The notes under the pieces are model-generated. The model was not told where the DNA came from and made no database searches. It saw only the letters and a program-made list of their open reading frames with translations. A stretch of 64,000 bases of DNA from the NCBI GenBank assembly GCA_029204225.1, contig CM055109.1:34668496-34732495 (forward strand). Direction: 5' to 3'. The translations under genes and the position numbers were made by a program. Below are positions 46,986 to 59,759 of this stretch, piece by piece (the stretch's first letter is position 1; every line of letters starts with the position of its first letter). The DNA comes from Diphasiastrum complanatum. Lineage: Eukaryota > Streptophyta > Lycopodiopsida > Lycopodiales > Lycopodiaceae.

Positions 46986-48179
46986 AAACCATTTTGTTGC
47001 CCTTCCTCTGTCTTGCTAATTTTATACTTTGATGTGTCATACCGTATACGCTTCATGCAGGAGTTGTCAAGGAATCCAGAAGGGAGAATACTCTGATCCT
47101 AAGTGATTCTGTAGCACCAATATCTGCTCTCAACCTTAACACAAAAGAGCCTATACTGTGCCATTCTCAGGTCAGGACATCTGCATTACTGTCACTTTCT
47201 GAGCATAGCAGTGACAGCGAAGACAGAAGACCTGGAAAAAAGAAGCAAAAGCGGAAGAGGCCCCAAGAGCCTGGGGAGGAAGGGGAGGATAGACCACGAG
47301 AGCATCCGTTTATAGTGACAGAACCTGGGGAACTTGCAAGGGGGAAGAAGAATGGGCTTGACTATCTTTTTGATCTTTATGAGCAATGCGGCAGGTTCCT
47401 ACAAGAAGTGCAGTACCTTAGCAAGGAAAGAGGGGAAAAATGTCCAATGAAGGTAGATGTTTAACTGATATCCTGAACGGTGTGTATATACATGAATAGT
47501 ATTACGGAACTTGAGAAGAAGCTAGCTGAAATTTTTTTCTGGTTCAGAAATTTGCAGTATTGCTGAATGCTCTTTCAACTATCCAATTGACATTGGCATT
47601 CTCCTGTGAAAAATTTCAGGATTTTTTGTATGAAACAGTATGTCTTATTTTAGGCATATGCTCCCTACGTCATGTTTCTATGGGTATGGGTGTTACTGAC
47701 CTTTTGGCTTTCTCATCTGGCATGAGTGTGATGTTCTTCGTCTTCTAGATCTGAATGTTTGGTACCTGGCACCTTGAGAAGCTCATGCCGAGACTCTAGT
47801 CATTAGAGGCTTTGAGTACGGGCTATTGACCTCTAATGTTATACATTTTGCACAGGTAAACAATCAGGTCTTCCGTCACGCTAAGCATGCTGGTGCGAGC
47901 TATATCAACAAACCCAAAATGAGGCACTATGTCCACTGTTATGCTCTACACTGCTTGAATGTTGAGCATTCAAATCACCTTAGGAAAATCTACAAAGACC
48001 AAGGTGAGAATGTGGGAGCTTGGCGCCAGGCATGCTACTTTCCACTGATAGAAATGGCGAGGGAATGTGGTTGGGATATTGAAGGCATGTTCAACAGGAA
48101 TGAGAAACTTCGTATTTGGTACGTCCCTACTAGATTACGGCAGTTATGTCACTTGGAGAAAAGTAAAGAATGTGAGTAA
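44802..48179 (+). CDS. LFY: LEAFY/FLORICAULA transcription factor (three exons)
   Basis: Plant-specific DNA-binding regulator; in ferns and mosses it acts in cell division and apical activity, in flowering plants in floral identity. Exons 44802-45207, 47061-47452 and 47856-48179 join with GT/AG sites in phases 1 and 0 and give 373 residues, a normal length. Residues 2-13 ([12 protein letters not shown]) match the family N-terminus. The SAM oligomerisation domain is at about 39-118 ([27 protein letters not shown]). A basic linker (KKKQKRKR) lies near 196-203. The C-terminal DNA-binding domain is about 218-370 ([55 protein letters not shown]). Specificity residues equal to Arabidopsis H312, R345 and H387 are H290, R323 and H365, the type I set. 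The expected start ATG is CTG, with TAA two codons before it. Confidence 0.93.
45560..46620 (-). pseudogene. Copia and LINE debris inside LFY intron 1
   Basis: Three short relics on the minus strand. (a) 46100-45560: copia gag words, clearest [16 protein letters not shown] near 45780-45730. (b) About 46250-46165: start of copia RT ([21 protein letters not shown]). (c) About 46620-46290: [18 protein letters not shown] and [14 protein letters not shown], patterns of the linker between endonuclease and RT in LINE elements. Stops are frequent. The pieces sit side by side, so at least two insertions have merged. Confidence 0.6.
46921..46981. repeat. (GA)n microsatellite in LFY intron 1
   Basis: About 30 GA units. 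It reads TC on the opposite strand. Confidence 0.96.
47061..47452 (+). CDS. LFY: LFY exon 2 (linker and start of DNA-binding domain)
   Basis: Acceptor CATGCAG precedes 47061; the first two bases complete the split glycine codon. Encodes residues 137-266: a serine-rich acidic/basic linker and the first part of the DNA-binding domain, ending at GEKCPMK. Donor GTAGAT at 47453. The position after EKCP-K is that of the second intron of Arabidopsis LFY. Confidence 0.92.
47453..47855 (+). other. LFY intron 2, 403 bp
   Basis: Bounded by GTAGAT and TTGCACAG. The ORF at 47560-47748 lies inside it and shows no domain. Confidence 0.88.
47856..48179 (+). CDS. LFY: LFY exon 3 (helix-turn-helix and dimer interface)
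   Basis: Acceptor TTGCACAG precedes 47856, phase 0. Encodes residues 267-373, the most conserved part of LFY, then a short tail KSKECE and TAA at 48177-48179. The bases over the stop (GTGAGTAA at 48172) also form a perfect splice-donor consensus, so a further exon cannot be excluded. Confidence 0.93.
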   Translation, partial: VNNQVFRHAKHAGASYINKPKMRHYVHCYALHCLNVEHSNHLRKIYKDQGENVGAWRQACYFPLIEMARECGWDIEGMFNRNEKLRIWYVPTRLRQLCHLEKSKECE

Positions 48180-49251
48180 ATTATTCTCCAGTTTTGTGGA
48201 TGGGTGGAGAGAAGAGCTGCTCTCAGTAATTCCTTTTCAAAGGACAGATCATCCTTTGCTGTTATGGTCATCTGCCTCCTACCACTGATGGCGTATTCAG
48301 ATGTTTTCAAAAATCACAGCTGCTTTCAATGAGGAACAACAAAAAATTCCACCATTTTGAGTGTGACAATGCTATGTGCACTTTCAACAAAAAGTAAGAC
48401 CAAGATATGTGCATGCATCCAGCTATTAAGTGCTTGGTTCAATTTGTGCAATGAGGACATTGCTCGCTTTCCTGTTAGAGTTTGTGCGTCCTGCTTGCAT
48501 AATGTGTCAGAACGTTCTCTTTTAGCAAGAAAGTAGCTACAATCAGAAGTTTAACTGAGCAACAACATGACTTTGAAACTATTGGTAAGTTTTTCAACTT
48601 AAGTCAGTTTCAACTAAGGAGATTCATTTCATCTGAGGCCTCGAACTTCAGATCTTTAGACCTTGTATGGAGGGGGTGTGCTATATAATCTAATTTTTCA
48701 CAATCATGTCGAGCAGTTCCAATGGTGGTACATTTATATGACATGCTGCTAATGAGCATATGTAACTTGGCTGTTTGACATGTATAGTTGAGGATCTGAT
48801 GTGTCAGCGTTTCGTGCTCGAAACCTCAAATAAGGTTAATAACCTGCAAAATTTGTAAGGTTTGGGGCATGCTTTTTGAACTTGGATTGAATTTGGAATG
48901 TAACACTTGGGTGTACCTGGTATAGATCCATAAATATAGCTTATGACGAAGGCATAAAGGAGGATGTGATGATAGCAATACACCTTATAGATGTGCCATA
49001 AAATAGGCCGGAAATGTAATTGGGAGAAGACTGGAAAAGTTCCTCTTTGATAACCGTGGATATTGAATGATGACTATAGCTATTCGAAGGAGAAGCGTGT
49101 TTGTTCAGAGAATACCTGCTGAGTGCTAGCCATTACCTAAGACGGAATGGATTGCGAATAGAATTGACAGTGGATGAGCATTGTTGCAGGTAGAACCACA
49201 AAAATGTAACATTTGGTGATTGTTGATGAAATATAGATGCCAAAAAAATGA
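48180..49251. other. LFY 3' flank
   Basis: Probably holds the LFY 3' UTR. No poly(A) signal was assigned with confidence and no other coding sequence is seen. Confidence 0.45.
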
Positions 49252-49571
49252 TCGATTCCTCTTCCTTGATCCAAGCCTTCATCACCCAATGCTGATGCCA
49301 TATTGTTTGTTTATGTTTAAGTGATTTTCATTGCTTAACTATTGATGTATTTGGTTTTATATTTGCTTAATCTCAATTTGTTCTGTTTTGGTTCCATGTG
49401 ATGACCCCAATGGCCCTACACAGCCCAATTCCTCTTCCTCGATCCAAGCCTTCATCACTTGATGCTAATGCCATATTGATTATTTAGTTCTAGTTCAAGT
49501 GATTTTTATAACTACTTATATTTTTGTTTTTTCACTTTCTTCTTTTTTGGTTCCATGTGATGACCCCAAAA
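49252..49571. repeat. Tandem duplication, about 175 bp unit
   Basis: Two diverged copies (49252-49412 and 49429-49571) that share TTCCTCTTCCT-GATCCAAGCC, CATCAC--GATGC, GCCATATTG and TTTTGGTTCCATGTGATGACC. Confidence 0.82.
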
Positions 49572-49917
49572 ATCCCTTGGCTTGTCAATATTATTCTGCA
49601 TAGTACTCTAGAAAAAATTAGTTTTCTTTTTTTTATTCTGAAGTGTTTCAACTATTGTTCATTCTAGTTCCGTTTGAGAGAGGCCGTCCAACAACTTTGC
49701 AGGCCCTATCAAAAATATGCACTCATGTTTGGAAAAAAAAGGATGTTTTTCATGTTTTGTTTGTATGTTTACATTTCATTTAGTACTCTTCTGATCATTT
49801 AGATACATGAGAACAACCCCTCAACATAATCTGGTCAATAGCAGTGGTTATCACAGGAAAGGGAAGAGGGCACTTGAGTAAAGGCCAACTAGAAAGGTTG
49901 TGGCTATGGAAATGTTG

Positions 49918-49940
49918 GAGAGAGAGAGAGAGAGAGAGAC

Positions 49941-49970
<30 letters not shown>
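49918..49970. repeat. Imperfect (GA)n microsatellite
   Basis: About 25 GA units with CA and AAAG interruptions. Confidence 0.93.
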
Positions 49971-49971
<1 letters not shown>

Positions 49972-49984
49972 ATTTAATTTCAAT

Positions 49985-50150
49985 GTCACAAAAATAGTAT
50001 TACCTTTAATAGAATCAAAAGGATTGGAGGCTTATATAACAAGCCACCCACCCCTTTGACAAGGTATTGCCTCCTTGATGACCCTCTTGGATGTCAAGTT
50101 GAGATAAAGTGTATCAAAATCAACCATAGACTAGGCCCATATCAAGAACA
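49985..50150 (+). repeat. Flanking direct repeat, left copy
   Basis: Shares AGTATTACCTTTAATA, AAAGGATTGGAGGCTTAT, GAGATAA and CCATAGA-TAGGCCCATATCAA with 56628-56780. The two copies bracket the whole 50-56.6 kb composite. Confidence 0.7.
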
Positions 50151-50185
50151 CAATTGAAACGCGCGCGCGTCTCTCTTTCTCTCTC

Positions 50186-50188
<3 letters not shown>

Positions 50189-50266
<78 letters not shown>
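50189..50266. repeat. (TG)n/(TC)n compound microsatellite
   Basis: About 14 TG units, then about 25 TC units; the following CATGG marks the start of dispersed repeat copy 2. Confidence 0.96.
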
Positions 50267-50268
<2 letters not shown>

Positions 50269-50994
50269 GGATGATACTCTACTTTATTTTTTTTACTTGG
50301 AATCATAAGCTTTGCAAGGTATATGACCCTCAAAAGTTTTTGGTGGGAAAAGTTTAAACCTCCACTTGCATTTATTGCAACTTCAATGGTCAAGATCGCC
50401 TTTATTTCATCCTACGGCTACAACTTGTTCTTTCCTCCACAAGTGGTCTCACTTATAAAGAAGGTGGCACACTTCCTCTTAACGGTAAGCGCATTTTAAA
50501 CTTATCTTTTTTTGCTATCAAAACGATTGTCAGCAAACATAATGCATATCTTTGGTAGGCGCTGTAGCGCGGCCTATTGCATCGCATTTTTGATTATTTG
50601 CTTTGGATATGAATGCGCATGAAGCATTATCGATTGCCCTTTGTCAATCGCTGCTCAAATCTGGATAGACCACATCTACTTTTATGTTTTTAGGCATGAC
50701 ATCGTTGGCCAGATGTATTTTGAATGAATGTATGTAGCCATCGTTGGCCAGAAGTAAGTGTTGATTGATTGTTGGATACTTGCACATTGTCCATCGTTGC
50801 TCATAATGGTTATATTGAATTTGCCCACATATGTTTATACATGCTATCGCTGGCCAGAAGAGATAGTACTCTTTGAGTACATGCTATCATGAAACACATG
50901 CTATACTCATGCTTCTTCTAACACATACTACCGATATGGGATATCTGAAAGGCAACTCATCGCTGCTGTTCCAGTATACTATCTTGCATATTGA
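50267..50994 (+). repeat. Dispersed repeat family, copy 2
   Basis: Close match to copy 3 (53777-54632) and to copy 1 in reverse. It holds the word (A/T)TCG(C/T)TGGCCAGA repeatedly and a perfect hairpin GTACTC/GAGTAC near 50868-50882. It is somewhat shorter than copy 3 because about 60 bases after the gene-like text CACTTCCTCTT are missing. Confidence 0.85.
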
Positions 50995-51305
50995 ACCCAA
51001 TGTAATGTGTCCAACAGGTCAAGCATACAAAGTACCTTATCTTCATGTCCAACAACGTTACAGGTTGCACGATCTGTTCCATTAATAAAACTATGCAACA
51101 TGACAATTTTTTTCATGCAAATAATCAAAGTCTGAATGAATAGGGGGAGGAAGCTGCTCCCGATAACCTAGGTTTACAACATCTTGATACCATCTTGCGG
51201 ACTAGAGATAGCAAAAAAGTCATGGTAGCTTATGAATCCAAGTAAGGTAAAGGTTTTGATACTATCCCGACCCAAGGATAGTCGGATTTACACCTCGAGG
51301 ATGCA

Positions 51306-52690
51306 TAGAGAGAGATAAACAGATCAAAGCTCCTCTTGACAAGTCAAGACCAAAACCTTTTAAAACCTTTTATTCATAAACCAACAAGGAAAAACATAGC
51401 TGAAATGTATACAGTACTAGAAAGCACCATAAAGCAAAACATATTTCAAGACATCCAACTGGTACCTGTCACCATCCCATCACACAAAACTGTGCAAGTT
51501 AGCACAGTGAGAAAAATAGGTGTCAACGCTGAATGTCAGTTGTTATCCATGTACAAAATACGTAACTCAACTAATCAGCTTGCAATGTAGATAACATTTC
51601 GTAGTCCAATCTTCTCTTACTGAGAATTGCATATAGCGATAGGCCAAACCATATCGCTACCGTATCCGGACGAGTGCCATACTGATCAGTTTGATGGTTT
51701 TGGTCTTTATCTTTTACTTCTACATCTGAAATGTAATGCATTTGGAAATAAGCTGTATAATATAAAGCAAACTGCAAACATGTAAGGAGTTTGAACCAGC
51801 ACATGAGATTTGGAGCAAATCCATGCCATATCAAAATTCGTACTTGTATAAACAAGTAATGTACGGTTCGCGTGACTTCTTGAGCAAATCCATGCTATAC
51901 AAGAGTCCGCAGGCTATCTTAGCATTATATTATATTTTGAACCATGATCTTGACTTAAGATGCAATAAAACACAATACCTGTATTTATAAACAAGAGCAT
52001 TTATTTATGACACAAGTGAGAGCAATCATTTTTTGATAAGTAATGATTCAGTATGCTACGGTAAAGCATGCTATAGAAAGGGGTATACGACAAACTGATT
52101 TAAGCATCTTCCCACGAGTATTATGATTAACCATCTGTAAGTTGCCAACGTATTCAATTAAAGCTTTTATCTTTAAACACCACCGAAATATGCAAGAAAC
52201 ACCAACCTGAATGGTAGACGCTAGTCACTCTTGTGAACTGGCCATGTTTGTTTTTGAATGCCTTTGAGAACCGTCTAAATCCGTATGCAAGTCTATGTAT
52301 AACATTACATATTGATACGCACAGATATGTTATTATCATAATCCAAAACTCCTGTAAAAACCCATTATCAAAGCTTTCGTAGTGGTATACTACAGTATAT
52401 CTCTTGCAGCTTGGAGAAGAAAGATAGATAGCAGTGTTCATACCTTCTTTTGTAGTATGCTGGAATCCAATGATATGATACTAATATTCGTGCTACGTTG
52501 CTGCTACACTGTGAAAAACTGAGATGATAGCAAGTATCATTAAAGAACATACATTTTACGAGTGCTGATTATGATAATAGAAATCATACATTAGAGAATC
52601 ATCATATAGCTCATCGCTGGGCTGTAAATAATAAAAGGTTTAATATCTCATCACTGTGGACAGCAGCGATGCATCTCTACACAATGGTTT
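51306..52690. repeat. Large inverted repeat, left arm
   Basis: Reverse complement of 54648-56585. Anchors: AAACAGATCAAAGCTCCTCTT at the outer end, ATCGCTATATGCAA-type text in the middle, AGACGGTT/AACCGTCT, and GCGATGCATCTCTACACAATGG at the inner end. The ORF at 51336-51590 and its partner at 56556-56299 encode similar peptides because they are the same sequence; no domain is recognised. Confidence 0.9.
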
Positions 52691-53570
52691 TTACGCATGA
52701 TACCAAGGGAACTCTCTTTCTACATCTACTTTACCATAATAGGATGTTCGAGACCATTCATGTGAATCAGTCTTATGCTCGCATTTTATTACAGTTATTT
52801 GGCTTTATACATGATTCTTTCGACGATATTGTTTTTGGTTGGTCATACATGTCGAATGTTAAAATGACTTGGTATATGAAGTCTTTTGCAACTTTCAAGT
52901 TGAAAACCTACAAGCTTGCTCATGTACTACTTTGAAACGTTTTAAAGGCTTTATATCAACAAAGTTTGATCATATTTTTATTACAGATTGCAGCGTAATC
53001 AATAGTAAGGTCCTTAAACGCTCCTTGGAAAAAGGACTTAATCATATCATGTTACAACATACTAATATCCAACGTATTGCTTTTGAATTACGTGATGGAT
53101 GGCTTAAACTCATGAAACTTTTACCTATGTATTCAAGTATAGATATTGATAAACATGCTGATTTTGTAGAGAAAGTGCCCTAGAATTTTTAAAGAACAAG
53201 AAATGGATTCAAGGGAACACCGTCCCACTGCATAAAAAAGAAGATGCCAATAATGAACAACAATGGATTACCAAGCATTTATATGTCAATGGAATTGATA
53301 AGGCTCAACATAATCCTTGTTTCATGTGTATATATCTCGTACGTAAACTTGCTATGGAAAGACTTGATAGCCTAGATTTCACACCTTTTCCTGATCATAC
53401 AAATAATCTTGTCTGAAGTTCTTTGGAATACATAAACACGTCTACGTGTGATAATGGCTTCTCTTGAGATAAACTGTGTTTGATCATAAACAAACTTTTA
53501 TATCGTGAAGTTTTTCCTGGACTACTATTTGATTTGCCTAAAAACATTAACACTATTTTGGTGGGAAGTT
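52669..53570 (+). pseudogene. Penelope-like RT N-terminal relic (tentative)
   Basis: Coding-like text right after the left arm, in several frames. 52870-53180 reads LKRSLEKGLNHIMLQHTNI and DGWLKLMKLLP, resembling the 'L-GLN-IP-TN' region ahead of the reverse transcriptase core in Penelope-like elements. 53285-53390 reads NGIDKAQHNPCFMCIYLV, resembling their conserved DKA motif. Then GLLFDLPK near 53520. Stops and frameshifts abound and the catalytic core and GIY-YIG endonuclease are absent; the text ends at the TC tract. The family call rests on these motifs from memory and needs a profile search. Confidence 0.5.
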
Positions 53571-53653
53571 AGCTTTCCATTAGGGGGGAGCTAACTGCCC
53601 CCTTGAGGGATTCACTAGCTATGGGTATGGTTGGTGGATTTTTTTTTGTTTTT

Positions 53654-54632
<979 letters not shown>

Positions 54633-54647
54633 AGGATAGTTTTTTGA

Positions 54648-56581
54648 AAAAACCATTGTGTAGAGATGCATCGCTGCTGTCCATGGGATATTAAACCATT
54701 TTCTATGTACAGTCTAGCGATGAGCTATATAATGGTTCTCTAATGTATGATCTCTATAATCATAATGAGCACTCGTAAAACGTATATTCTTTAACGATAC
54801 TTGCTATCATCTCTGTCTTTCACAGTATACCAGCAACGTAGCATGAATATTAGTATCTTATCATTGGATTCTAGCATACTGCAAAAGAAGGTATGAACAC
54901 TGCTATCTATCTTTCTTCTCCAAGCCATGCAAGAGATATACTATAGTATACCGCTACAAAAGCTTTGATAATGGGCTTTACAGAAGTTCTGGATTATGAC
55001 AATAACATATTTGTCATGCGTATGAATATATAATGCTATACATAGATTTGCATACGGATTTAGACGGTTCTCAAAGGCATTAAAAAGCAAACATGACAAG
55101 TTCACAAGAGTGACTAGTGTCTACCATTCAGGTTGGTGTTTCTCGCATATTTCGGTGGTGTTTTAAGATAAAAGCTTCAATTGAATTGTTGCGGAAGCTA
55201 GAAGACGCTGTTGTTGTTCAGTGTCGCAGAAACGAAACTGTTTCTTTTTTGTTTTCGTCTTCGTATTCGCGAATGATTTTGTGTCTTTGAATTTTCTTTT
55301 TTGCGCGGAAGCTTTTACAGGATCTCTCTTCACTTCTTTTTCTTTTTCTAAGTTTATGATCTAGAGAGGATAGTTTATACCTCCACAGTGTGGAGTTTAC
55401 AAGATAGCAAAACGTAGAATCACAAGATAGTTAACGCTAATCAACTAGTTAGTTAGTCTCTGTCGTTGCCACTAGTTTCAGCTGGGCGTGAGTGTACAAC
55501 TCCAAGCCCGTTGAGCTGCTAGCTGCCAGCGCGGAAGATTCCTCTTCGTTTGTTTCATAATCTCCCGTTTGCTTTTGTTCTTTTCGTTTCTTTCGTAGTT
55601 TTTCATTTTGCGTCCCTTTGCGGTTTGCGTCCTAGAGGTATGTTTTGCGATTCACGAATGATTTGCGAATCGTTCATGCTTCGAGTCAAAGGCACATTGA
55701 CTGTCGTGAATTGTTCTCGTTCGACCTTTGTTTCTTGTTCGTGCTGCGACAAAGTTGCAGGAGTTAATCAGAATACTCGCGGAAAGATGCTTAAATCAGT
55801 TTGTCGTATACCCCTTTCTATAGCATGCTTTACCGTAGCATACTGAATCATTGCATATAAAAAAAATGATTGCCCTCATTTATGTCATAAATAAATGCTC
55901 TTGTCTATAAATACAGGTATTGTGTTTTATTGCATCTTAAGTCACGATCATGGTTCAAAATATAATTTAATGGTAAGATAGCCTGAGGACTCTTGTATAG
56001 CATGGATTTGCTCAAGAAGTCACGAGAATCGTACATTACTTGTTTACAAGTATGAATTTTGGTATGACAGGGATTTGCTCCAAACCTCATGTGCTGGTCC
56101 AAGCTCCTTACACGTTTGCAGTTTGCCTTATATTATACAACTTATTTCCAAATGGATTATATTTCATATGTATAAGTAAAAGATAAGGACTAAAACCATC
56201 AAACTGATCAGTATGACACTCGTCCTGATACAATAGCGATATGGTTTGGCCTATCGCTATATGCAATTTTCAGTAAGGGAAGATTGGACTACGAAATGTT
56301 ATCTACATTGCAAGCTGCTTAGTTGAGTTAAATGTATTTTGTACATGGATAACAACTGACATTCAACGTTGACACCTGTTTTTCTCACTATGCTAACTTG
56401 CGCACTTTTGTGTGGTGGGATGGTGACAGGTACCAGCTGGATGTCTTGAAATATGTTTTGCTTTACGGTGCTTTCTAGTACGTACTTTTCAGCTATGTTT
56501 TTGCTTGTTGGTTTATGAATAAAGGGTTCTAAAAGGTTTTGGTGTTGAGTTGTCAAGAGGAGCTTTGATCTGTTTCTCTAT

Positions 56582-56585
<4 letters not shown>
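54648..56585. repeat. Large inverted repeat, right arm (with insertion)
   Basis: Pairs with 51306-52690. It is about 550 bases longer because of extra DNA at roughly 55190-55755 absent from the left arm. Confidence 0.9.
55190..55755. other. Extra segment in right arm
   Basis: About 565 bases absent from the left arm. It is richer in GC and CG dinucleotides than its surroundings. TTGC occurs at both junctions (TTGCGGAAGC and AGTTGCAGG). The ORF at 55550-55846 extends from it into the arm and shows no domain. Confidence 0.6.

Positions 56586-56626
<41 letters not shown>
56585..56626. repeat. (AC)n microsatellite
   Basis: About 20 AC units at the outer end of the right arm. Confidence 0.96.
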
Positions 56627-56627
<1 letters not shown>

Positions 56628-56780
56628 GGTATTACCTTCAATAATATTACAAAGGATTGGAGGCTTATCGGACAAGCCATCCATTTGGTGAGGTGTTTTC
56701 TTCGTATTCAAATTCTTGGATCCTAAGCTGAGATAAGCTCATTAAAATTAGCCATAGATTAGGCCCATATCAAAACCCTC
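56628..56780 (+). repeat. Flanking direct repeat, right copy
   Basis: Matches 49985-50150 in the same orientation. Confidence 0.7.
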
Positions 56781-58590
56781 CCTTCTCAATCCAAGTGCTT
56801 TTGTGTTGTTGGGTTTTGTGATGGTTGATGAAGTCTAGTGGAGTTGGCACACTTTCTTTAGCTATTGTCTATTTGTAGGTGTGGGTCTTGAGGTGGTTAT
56901 TGGAGGCTTGGAAAGTTTATATCTAGGAACACACTCCCCCCTTCTTGTTTTAAAGCTTTGGATATTGTGTAGAGTAGTTTATGGTGCTCAAGTTTATTTC
57001 TGTTGTTTGGAGGTGGATGCTTTGGATGGAAAGTGAGTAAATAGAACATGCTTAGTATATTTCTTTAGTTTTGAGTTAAACGACGACAATTTTTTTGATG
57101 TGAGCTTATGCATATATATTTTGCATTGGACAAAATCCAAGGCTATACTATGACAAACATTTGTTACCTTGGCTCCTCAAGAATCTTGTTTCATTTATGA
57201 TGTTGAAGGAGAGATTTCTTTCCAAAAGGTTGTTGTTGTTGTTGGGTGCCCTTTGTGCTTTTTGCGTGTGGGATTTTTGTTTGAGACTAGTTAGTAGTGC
57301 TATTAACCCATTTATTTTGGCCATTTACCTGTTTTTATAACATGATACGTTTGATTTTAGCAATTATAGTCGAATTAATGGTATTTTACCTTGCCAAAAG
57401 CCTCGAAAATGCATTTGAGCTTTGTTATGGACATAATTTCACAATGACTCGCCAACAAACCCTTGCTAGACTCATGATTACATATTACCTCTGTGACTTG
57501 CCATTGCTCGTTGAGGTAAAAGATGTACATGTTTTAATCCACAACAAAAAATAAAATTGGAATATCTTTTTTATACAAAATACTAGAAAACACCTTGTGA
57601 CTTGTGGATTATTTGTCGATAAAAGTCTAACTTGTGTAAAGCTGGCAAAATATAGTATGTCTCAAGAATCGATATCATGCAAACTTTGACTTCTTTTTCT
57701 ATAGGCATAAAAAGCTTTATGAGTAAGAGCACTTACAAAAATGCAAGTGTTTTGAGGATAACTAAAAAAGGTTTTTTCGAATCCTTCACCAAGGCTAGCT
57801 AGAGCTCCATACTACCCACTTGTACTAGTGAACTCAGGACCTATCGATCAAATCCTTTGACTTTTCACACTTGCCATCAGAAGAGAGAGACTTAGTACAA
57901 ACTACCAAAAAATTCCTTGTGTGACTTGCCAAAGGCCAAAGGTCGAAGGAGATTCAGTTGAACTTGTCATCGGTCCTGCACTCACTGGAAACTAGGTGCT
58001 AATGTGTTATGATTTAAGACAACTAAGTTTTGCACACAGTATTGCAATGTACCTTTGAAATTGTATGGAGAATTATAGTTGGCAGTAGCCATGCTGATCA
58101 CAATAAATGACATTTGGAGGTTATCACACAATTTGGGAATTCTCTAGACCCTAATAGTTGCCATATGCTGTTATCATCATTGACTATCACCATCACCATA
58201 GCCACATGCCACCACATCACCATCCATATCCATCGGTAGATGCCTTGAGTCACAAATGCTTCGTCATTCATATCCCTTGAATTCTCTTGCGAAATATAAG
58301 GTTGCATGTAGATCTTTTGCTCATGTAGCTAACCCACCTAGCTTTTGTTAGAGGCATATGATACTCCACCCGTCCTTCTTTCTTCCATAACCAATAGTTG
58401 GGCTTATTCTAGGAATCTTCTTTCCATGGTGGGACATATTAGAGAAAGTAATGTTTATGCTTATTTGATAGAGATGTCCCCATCATCTGTCATGTGGTGC
58501 TTTTGATTTATGATCGTAGAACAGACCTAGTCAAATTCTTTCATGGTCATGAAGAGGCTTGCGAGGTCTATGGCGAAGTAACCTTGAGGA
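56781..58590. other. Intergenic, nothing recognised
   Basis: Short AT-rich frames without domains. The ORF at 57297-57554 has no motif. Confidence 0.4.
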
Positions 58591-58599
58591 AAAACTATG

Positions 58600-58960
58600 T
58601 TGTTTTAGCATGACACATAGATTTAGCCAGGGAGTGGTTTTCCAACCTCAAGTGTGAGTCCACTAGAGCAGCCTTGATAAAATAATTTAAGCCTTCTATG
58701 GAACTCCATTTTGCAACTCAGTAAAATCAAGATGATGAAGGAGGGGGTTCAAGAATACTTAGAATGTATCAAGCGATTGCATACTAAATGTGGATGCTAA
58801 AGGGGTCCTTGACTACCACATCTTGATGTGGGTCATGGCAGCTGGTTAATAAGCATATGACAAAAGATGAAATATCAAGAAGCCTACACTACCATGATGA
58901 CATCATGGACAACGCCATTAGGGAGGAAGATGAGAAGCTTGTTGGTGACGAGTCCAATTT
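58600..58960 (+). pseudogene. Gypsy-type gag relic (weak)
   Basis: Plus strand reads LAREWFSNL near 58625-58650, then after a shift KMMKEGVQEYLECIKRLHTKC near 58725-58795. This resembles the Retrotrans_gag pattern (A-WF--L ... E----Y---F--L). Many stops. No protease or RT follows in a recognisable form. Confidence 0.4.
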
Positions 58961-59685
58961 GTCGTGAGGCCTTGTACGAACTCAAAAAGGCTTTTTTTTT
59001 TTTGGTGTCTAAACAAGTTTGTTAATCAAAATTAGTTTAGTGCTAATCAATCCTAAATGGCACCTTTAGCTTGGGTTATCATTTAGGGTGAGAAGAGTTA
59101 AGAGCTTAAAGTAGATCTCATTTTTGTAGACTTTGTAGTTACTTTGTAGGGTAAAACTAGATTATTTATCATCCTTGTTGCCTTACAATTTATAGGCATG
59201 ACATATCAGCTATAGGCTTCAATAGATGCCCATTCAAAGTTTATAGTTTAAAAAATGCACATAGACCTCATTATATACTAATCTGGAGAGAAAATTTCAG
59301 GAATGTGTATTTCAACTTCACTTTTCAAAAGTATTAGCAAGTTGAAATGCATGTCAAATGTATGTATATATTAGCCCATGTGCTCAATAACAATATTTGC
59401 TAGATATAGCCCTGGAACTAAGTTAGAATATGACTAGCTCAATAGGACAATCAATTAGAAGGGCTTAGGCATATGCAATGTCTTTGTTAATGGCGGACTT
59501 TGTAGTAATGGTTGGAATGTTCAATTCAGCCTAGTAAGGTCCCAAACTCATATTAGAGGCATAAAGGATTATAGATAGATGAGGTCGTGCTGGCTTTTGC
59601 CATTTGGTCGTTCATGTGCCTACCCTCACGTGAAAAATTGACCATGTTCTAGTTTAAGGCCCTAATGTATTGAGTGATCATTAAA

Positions 59686-59757
59686 AGTATCTTGGTTTTG
59701 AACCTGGGTCCAGAGAAACTATGGATCGGCCAAGCTAACCAACTGAGCCGCGACCAT
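59686..59757 (-). repeat. tRNA-derived SINE head or tRNA relic
   Basis: On the minus strand GGCTCAGTTGGTTAG matches an RNA polymerase III A box and GGTTCAAAACC a B box, at the right spacing. The ends do not form a tRNA acceptor stem, so it is not a working tRNA gene. A similar copy lies at 62054-62120. Confidence 0.6.
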
Positions 59758-59759
59758 TT

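Larger units (their letters stand above)
45208..47060 (+). other. LFY intron 1, 1853 bp
   Basis: Donor GTATTT, acceptor CATGCAG. Contains retrotransposon debris on the opposite strand (45560-46620) and a GA microsatellite (46921-46981) about 80 bases before the acceptor. Confidence 0.85.

Noticed and set aside
51336-51590. Conserved ORF pair (51336-51590 and 56556-56299)
   Set aside because: The likeness is explained by the inverted repeat; frames are interrupted differently and no domain is seen.
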